Shown in pieces: positions 58,055 through 64,000 of a DNA stretch of 64,000 nucleotides. This stretch comes from Gossypium raimondii (Eukaryota; Streptophyta; Magnoliopsida; Malvales; Malvaceae), in NCBI RefSeq assembly GCF_025698545.1, contig NC_068570.1, positions 53,897,924-53,961,923 on the forward strand, written 5' to 3'. Position 1 is the first letter of the stretch. Every line of letters starts with the position of its first letter. A model generated the notes under the pieces. That model had not been told where the DNA came from. It made no database searches and saw only the letters and a program-made list of their open reading frames with translations. The position numbers and the translations under genes were made by a program.

Positions 58055-59361
58055 GAATATTCCATATTTTTTTGTGAACTCGAATATATACATATGATAT
58101 TCAATCGTACATAGTATAATTATTTGAACCTGTTTTAGATTGGGGCAAAGGAGCTTTGGACCCCTTATTAAATGGTTCAATTTCACTTTTAATCCTTTTT
58201 AAGCCTTGACGAGTGAACACAAGTGAAAAAATGATCCAATGTCTCCTCCGCTTCAATCATGTCTATAATTGCTGGGGTGCCTTGACACATGAGAGAAGGT
58301 ATATAAAAGCAATGACTACTAGGGTAGAACTTACTAAAGTAAGCCAATCCAGGGGGCCTAATTAAAACATTTTAAAAATTTTAAGCAAAAAACCAAATTT
58401 TCCAAAAAAAAAATTTGGGGGCCTTAATCTAGTTTTGTCATGTATTTCGACTAGCTTGCAATTATTCGAGCATTGACAAAAAGCAGTAATCCCTAAAATA
58501 TCAGTATTGTTGAAATCACTAACTAAAGTCCATTTGGCTCCCAAATGAAATCAACGAAGCCATTTATGTACACAAGATCATATTCATATTCAGGGATGGA
58601 TAAATTGTAATTTTCATAATAATAAAAATATAATTTCACTATTTGAATAGTTTATATTTTTATAATTTTTAAAAGATTAAATCAAATTTTTATCATTTTT
58701 AGGGAGACTAAAGTATAATTTTATCTTTATTTATTTAAAATTTTAAAAAATTAAATAGAATTTTTTTTTCCTTTTTACGAGACCTCCACGTTACAATTAG
58801 TTACGACCCACACAAGACTGGGCTAATATCTGGATTTTTTTTAATATATATGAAAGAAGAAAAATATTTAGCAAAATAAATGGGGAGTGAATTACTTAGC
58901 AGTTGAAGTTGGAACTTGGCTTCCGTATAACTTTTTCCTGCTCAAAACTAAAATGGAAAAATATTACGACTAGTCCCCCATATTTTATCAAATTTTTATG
59001 ATAATAAATTTTAGTTACTTTCAATTGCTTTTTTCCCAGTTTCAGTACAATGTTAAGAAGTTTCGAGCAAAGAATTTTGTGAGAACTACAAGTCAATATG
59101 GAATTGCTTTTATTAATTTCTTCTTTTACAATAATTGATTTTGAAATTTTATTAAAATTACGAGGGATCATTTGTGATATTATTCTATTTTTAAGTCCAA
59201 AACATTGAAACAAGTTTGGAGGTTATGCTAAATTAAAATAAATAAATAATATCATAAATGGTGTCTTATAATTTTATCAAAATTTGAAAATTAAGTTTAA
59301 ATAATCAATGTTTTCACTGAAGTTTTGATTTGAACATATTAATATTGTATTGAAACCAAAG

Positions 59362-59436
59362 GCGAATCTAGGTGGTTGGCAGGTGAATCTAGGGGGTTGG
59401 CAGGCGCCCCAGCCCCCTAAAATAAAAAAAAATTAC
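59362..59436. repeat. short tandem pair within a MITE-end-like phrase
   Basis: 'gcgaatctaggtggttggcag' is followed by 'gtgaatctagggggttggcag' and then 'gcgccccagccccctaaaat'. The wording matches a phrase common at the ends of plant repeats; no full element is delimited. Confidence 0.5.
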
Positions 59437-61140
59437 TATTTAGGCTCTTAAATTTAAAAAAAATAAATTAGTAAAGGTAAAATTACACTTTAACTCTCTA
59501 AAATTATAAAAATTCAATTTTATCTTTTAAAAAGATAAAGATATAGGTTATAAAACTAGAAAAAAGACAATTGAAATAATCGAAAGTAATTAAAATTTGT
59601 TATGAAAATATGAGGATTATTCATGATATTATTTTTACAAAAAATATATGGAAATCGACAACCATTTTCTAAATAATCCACTCCCTATCTATTTTGCTAA
59701 ATATTTTTCTTATTTCATATATCTCTCAATATTTTACGTTTTTTCATACAAAACCCGAAATCAAAATTTAATTTATATTTAAACTTAAAATAGATATTTG
59801 ATCAAACTCAAACTTTAATAAATGCAAATTTGATTGAGCTCGATTACACTCGTAATTACAATCAAACCCTAAAGACATTCCCATGTCAGTAGTCTCAACA
59901 ACTTCAACTTAACCAAAGATTTAATATTAGTTAGGGTTTAAAAACAACAACGACTCACTTTTTTCTGTCCCTTGGGAAGAGACTAATCCGACTTTTCACA
60001 AAACTTGAAAACCAAAAATTGGCCCTTCATTCCATGAACGGTTTCTTTAAAACATGGAAATTAAATTATCCATTGATCAACTGTCCAATAATACTTTTGC
60101 ACGTAATCAAAAATTGGCCCTTCAATTTTCCTAATTACTTCTACACTCTTTTTTTCCCACTTCCAATCTAATCCTTCACAGTCCATTGGCTGTTTCTCAG
60201 TATATCCTTCGACGAATAAACACACCAATATTGTTTTTCAATATCCATTAGGGTATGCATATATCAATTTGGCATAATTTAATATACTTTTTCTGTACAA
60301 AAAAAACATTGAGAACTGCAAAAGTTGAGATTTAATTTTCTTATATAAAAATCTCAAAAAGTCATGTGAATATAAGACCGTTAGATTCAATTAAAATTAT
60401 TTTTAGAAGGGTTTTTTACAAATAAAAGAGATTTTGAGTTAATAATAAGACATAAAGTTATACATATCGAGGTTTAATTGTTAGATATAATCTTTTAAAA
60501 TTTATTACATAAAGCATATTTAGAAAAAAATTAGAATTAAAAATTGTATTTAATAATTATTCATTAAAATATCACTTAATCATGTATAAAGGATAGAGTT
60601 TTTTAAAATAATTTAATCCTTCCTAATAAATTATCTAAATCTAAAATTAAAAGATGAAATAGAAAAATAACTTGAGTTTTAGTTGATTTGATTTTAAATT
60701 TTAATAATTTTAAACTTAAATAATCTAAATTCCAATATGAAACTTTAATTACTTAAATTTAAAGCTATCCAAAATGATTCAACTCAATTTAATATATTTT
60801 TATCTATATTGTTATTTAAGTTTATAGTTGAGTTAGTGTTACGAGTCAACCGAGTATTAATTTGGTTAAAAATTATGAAAATGGCTTTCCGTAATTACAA
60901 TAATTTATATTATTTGAGAGTACTTTAAATTTTTTGTTTGAAAAATCAATAAAAATATGCATATTGTGGGATTTGAATGCTTCTCAATTACATTAATAAA
61001 ACATTTAATTTACCATGCAACTAAAACTTTATTTTAATATTTTTATACATATTTTATTACCTCCATTGATTGTACATTTATACTATTATTTAAGCTCCTG
61101 ACTGAATTACATGTGATGGAATTTTATTAATAATGTATTT

Positions 61141-61670
61141 GTAGGGTGTGTCTCGTATTCTTCTCTCAGTTAAACCTTGTTATCTTTTCCTAGTTGGACT
61201 CTAATTATTCTAAGGGGTCATTGTATCCCCGTTTTGATGTATCAATTAGCGAGAGCTTTTCTTTGATAGTGACAAGATGTAGTCGCATAAGAGTTTTGGC
61301 AAGAGTTTCGTGGTAATTATGGAGAGTATTTTATACTCCTTTTGCTAGTATCTCATGAGGCTTTAGGGCTTTGTTTATCGGCTTGCTATTTGAGATTTTG
61401 AACTTTGTATTAGGGGTTTTGGATAATGTATAAGTTATACATTTAGGTTTATTTTATCCATCTTATACTTCGGTTTATTTACTTATTTAGTGAAAAGCTG
61501 ATATCTCCTTTGCCTGTGGTTTTTATCCTCTTCGAAGGAGTTTTCTACGTAAAATATTTGTGTTCGTTATTCTCTACTTTTCTTATTCGTTGTTTATACG
61601 AGCCGGTCCCCAAGAGTGAGTTGGTGTCACAAGTTATCTTGACACGAACTCAAGATTGATGACAACACCG
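61141..61670 (+). repeat. possible Ty1/copia LTR remnant
   Basis: A patch more complex than its AT-rich surroundings. It ends with 'cctgtggtttttatcctctt', 'ggagttttctacgtaaa' and 'ttggtgtcacaag'. This resembles the R/U5 end of a copia LTR ('gtggtttttccc... gttttccacgtaaa') followed by a decayed TGGTATCA-type primer site. No target duplication or second LTR was found, and the 5' limit is a guess. Confidence 0.4.
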
Positions 61671-61977
61671 TGATAAACAATTTAAGTTAATTTTTTCATT
61701 TTAACATCGTATATATTTCACGTGTTATTATTAAGTAGTTTCAAACCATACATTTATTTATTTTATATTATTTTTAAACACACATTTTTATTCTAAATTT
61801 GTAGTTTTATACGTATATGCATGTGATAAAATTTTTAATTATTATAATATATCCTTTAAAAAATTAAGATAAACTTTAATATTTTGTCACATTATATGAA
61901 TTTTAGGACAAAGATCTCCTCATCTTTACTTCCCAACCGTCCACATTAACTGCCAAAGATGCCTCAACTTCCACTGT

Positions 61978-61985
61978 TATAAAAG
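61978..61985 (+). promoter_or_regulatory. TATA box candidate of the ATL66-like gene
   Basis: TATAAAAG is a perfect plant TATA box, but it is so near the ATG that the leader would be almost absent if transcription starts the usual 25-35 nt downstream. Either the leader is extremely short or an upstream start is used. Confidence 0.5.
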
Positions 61986-62010
61986 CCTCGACACCTTCCC
62001 TTTCTCCAAA

Positions 62011-62499
62011 ATGGCGTCTGCCCGAGACTCTCAGCCTTTCCACTGGCACTACGCAGATCTCGAAGACCATGACTTCCAAATCCACGGCCGAACTCTCTTC
62101 TTCACTGTCGTCCTCTTTGCCATCGTCCTTATTTTCGCTCTCATCTTCTTTTACACTCGATGGCTATGCAGTTCTCATCGACACGACCTATCCCCGACCT
62201 CTCACGTACCCCCACAGCCTCCTCCTCAGCCTCGAGGGCTCGACCCCAATACCATCAATGCGTTGCCGATAACTATGGTGACGAGGGGGAGGGCGGCGCT
62301 TGGGAGCGAGTGCTGTATATGCCTTGGACTGTTTGAAGATGGTGAGAAAGTTAAGGTTTTGCCTTCGTGTCACCATTCTTATCATTCCGAGTGTGTTGAT
62401 AGGTGGCTCAGTGCTGAGTCGAGTTGTCCACTGTGTAGAAATTCTCTTCAAGTTGAATCAGATCGGCTTCGTCAGATTCCAGTCATTGTGACTCAGTAA
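62011..62499 (+). CDS. ATL-type RING-H2 E3 ubiquitin ligase, ATL66-like
   Basis: A single-exon frame of 162 aa, the usual ATL structure. The N-terminus (SQPFHWHYADLEDHDFQIHG) is followed by one transmembrane helix (about residues 28-48), a proline-rich spacer, the GLD motif (GLDPNTINALP, about 76-86) that defines ATLs, and a RING-H2 (CCICLGLFEDGEKVKVLP, then CxHxxHxxC, DRWL, CPLC). All eight metal ligands are present. ATL proteins are membrane-anchored E3 ligases that pass ubiquitin from E2 enzymes; the substrate here is unknown. The N-terminal match to Arabidopsis ATL66 is from memory. TATAAAAG lies at 61978-61985, only 26 nt before the ATG. Confidence 0.95.
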   Translation: MASARDSQPFHWHYADLEDHDFQIHGRTLFFTVVLFAIVLIFALIFFYTRWLCSSHRHDLSPTSHVPPQPPPQPRGLDPNTINALPITMVTRGRAALGSECCICLGLFEDGEKVKVLPSCHHSYHSECVDRWLSAESSCPLCRNSLQVESDRLRQIPVIVTQ

Positions 62500-63847
62500 A
62501 CACACACGCACACACAAAAAAAAATTGTAAACGATGGTGGATTTGAGTAGATTCCTTTTATGGGTTTTTCTCTGCTTTTGATTTTGTCTTATATTGTGGG
62601 GTTGCCATGAATGTAATGCTACCATGTGCTCGGTGAAATTGTTCAATGAATAATTGTTTTTTGGCTAAATTATGCTTCAAGTACCTGTACTTTTTATATA
62701 CTTGAAAGTTAGTTTCTCTATTTTTAGGTCTATTTGTTAACACCGATAAAATTCTTCTATTAAATTCATTAGTGTAATATTTTGAAAAAAAAAATACTCT
62801 CTTAATATATAAAAACACATGATATTAATAATTGAAATTGTTTCTTAAATTTGAAAAATAAAGAGACTAAATTCAAACTGAACAAAGAGTAGAAGGACTT
62901 GAACTAGATTTTAACGTTTCTGTTTTTCAACGATGGAGAAAGTTAGGTCATTTGTTGCCTTGTGGCCCTTTGAACGTGGGCTGTTGTGATTGGGGAAACA
63001 AAATTCCAGTTTTTATTCCCTTTATTGCAATCAATGCTAAAAGGACCAATATAAAAATCAAAATACAATAGGGACATATTCGCAATTTTCCAGATATAAT
63101 TGATTAAACATGACAAGGGTTTTTTTTCTTTTTTTTTGGGTCCAACTGAGTATATGGATAATTATTAGGTTAAAGCACGACTGTTTTTTTTATATAATTT
63201 ATAATATATACTTTATGAAGGATCCAGAAAATACTTTAATTGGGATAATGCAAGGTGGAGATTTGTTTCAGTGAATTAATTAATATTTCTTTTGCCTTTA
63301 ATCATTCAATAATTTGGCATTTTAATTGCATCTGAAAAATCTGTGTGCCCTTAGACTGGAAATATTATAAATTAAATTATTGTGTGATAATGACTAGCAC
63401 TTATTTACTTAGATTAGTTATTATATGTAAAATTATATCGATATAATATCTCTATCCTAAGAGATTACGGTAATTGTTTGATACATTATTAATGGAGTTT
63501 TAAAATTTCACAAACGGATTAAAAGTGTGACAAGTGTCATATTTATTTATGTAATTAATTTTTTCTACACCCTATAATACACTGACGATATATTAAATAA
63601 TTTTCCTTTTTTTAGTTCAATCAGATTATTATACAAATTTATTTTTGAAGTTTTGCTTAATCAACTTATATGATTATTCTTAAATTTATTTATTTAAATA
63701 TAATTATAAAATATTTATATTAATATTAATATAAAAATTATAATATTTCAGTATTTTTTTAATACTAAAACAGACTTTTAAAATAGTCCAAAATTGATTC
63801 GATTCCAGCTTAAAGGGTGTTTTTTTTTCTTCTGGAGGGAACCTGAG
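62500..63847. other. 3' flank and intergenic region, no gene seen
   Basis: The ATL66-like 3' UTR probably ends near 62640-62655 ('caatgaataattg'). After that comes AT-rich sequence with no credible frame. Confidence 0.6.
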
Positions 63848-64000
63848 AAACCCTAAACTTGATTTTGGGCTAAAATAGGCCGATTCATGGTTTAACCCAA
63901 CATATAATAACAAAGCCCAACTACCGAAAGGCCATTAGGGATTTAGGGTTTTAGCTTTTAAGCCTATATATATAATCTCAAAGCCTTACCTTTCTCTTCC
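63848..64000 (+). promoter_or_regulatory. promoter of a probable translation-related gene starting beyond the window
   Basis: Telo-boxes AAACCCTAA (63848-63856) and, inverted, TTAGGGTTT (63943-63951) occur with site II-type TGGGCT (63866-63871) and AGCCCAA (63914-63920). A TATA run (TATATATATAA, 63965-63975) follows, then a pyrimidine-rich start-like 'ctttctcttcc' at the edge. Telo-box plus site II with TATA is the known pattern of plant ribosomal-protein and cell-growth genes. No coding part is inside the window. Confidence 0.65.

Larger units (their letters stand above)
57364..61140. other. AT-rich intergenic DNA, no gene seen
   Basis: Nearly 3.8 kb without a credible coding frame or RNA gene. 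It contains a 7-bp minisatellite (58013-58054) and a short MITE-like phrase (59362-59436), listed separately. Confidence 0.6.

Overview
The window reads as nuclear DNA of a dicot plant, most likely a Malvaceae genome such as cotton (Gossypium). Spliced genes have GT-AG introns in very AT-rich surroundings, and most of the DNA is nested retrotransposon and MITE-like sequence. The genus is an inference: it rests on LTRs of the 'TGTAACA...ACCCG' type with repeated 'cacacgg-ccgtgtg' palindromes, which I associate with cotton Ty3/Gypsy repeats, and I could not search for it.

Only three complete host genes are supported, all on the + strand. (1) 6860-10418: a nine-exon LRR receptor-like pseudokinase of the MDIS1/MDIS2 (MRH1-like) family, 661 aa. 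(2) 17325-20626: a four-exon SAM50/Omp85 outer-membrane beta-barrel assembly protein, 540 aa. (3) 62011-62499: an intronless ATL-type RING-H2 protein resembling ATL66. The last 150 bp (63848-64000) look like the promoter of a translation-related gene that starts just outside the window. SAM50, ATL66 and a ribosomal-type promoter in that order recall the Arabidopsis At3g11070-At3g11110-At3g11120 interval (from memory). If that is right, about 41 kb of transposons separates a pair of genes that lie close together in Arabidopsis.

Layout. 1-6859: AT-rich intergenic DNA with tandem duplications, one imperfect inverted-repeat element and a 1.07 kb foldback MULE-like element about 330 bp upstream of the pseudokinase. 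11171-13560: a 2.4 kb solo LTR with an AAATT target duplication, inserted in a dispersed repeat whose uninterrupted relative lies at 21.27-21.98 kb. 15723-16350: a Helitron-like element. 22025-22870: a foldback element. 24166-26245: a probable minus-strand solo LTR carrying a 358-bp hAT-like MITE. 27486-35360: a decayed Ty1/copia element (157-bp LTRs, TGAAC duplication) carrying a nested 3.1 kb solo LTR (TTCAA duplication). 35366-57363: a minus-strand L1-type LINE split by a 17 kb Ogre/Tat-lineage Ty3/gypsy element (38651-55645, AACAT duplication).

The Ogre-like element is the most striking object. It has 2.4 kb LTRs, a primer-binding site, an extra 5' ORF (DUF7745-like plus a long coiled coil), gag with two zinc-knuckle-like motifs, protease plus G-patch, a probable spliced intron, RT, two RNase H domains, integrase, and a 3' tandem-repeat array with a 240-bp period. 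Its long RT-RNase H frame is still open, but ORF1, gag, pro and integrase each carry one or a few nonsense or frameshift changes. I see no tRNA or rRNA gene, CRISPR array, bacterial sequence, or virus-derived sequence other than retrotransposons.
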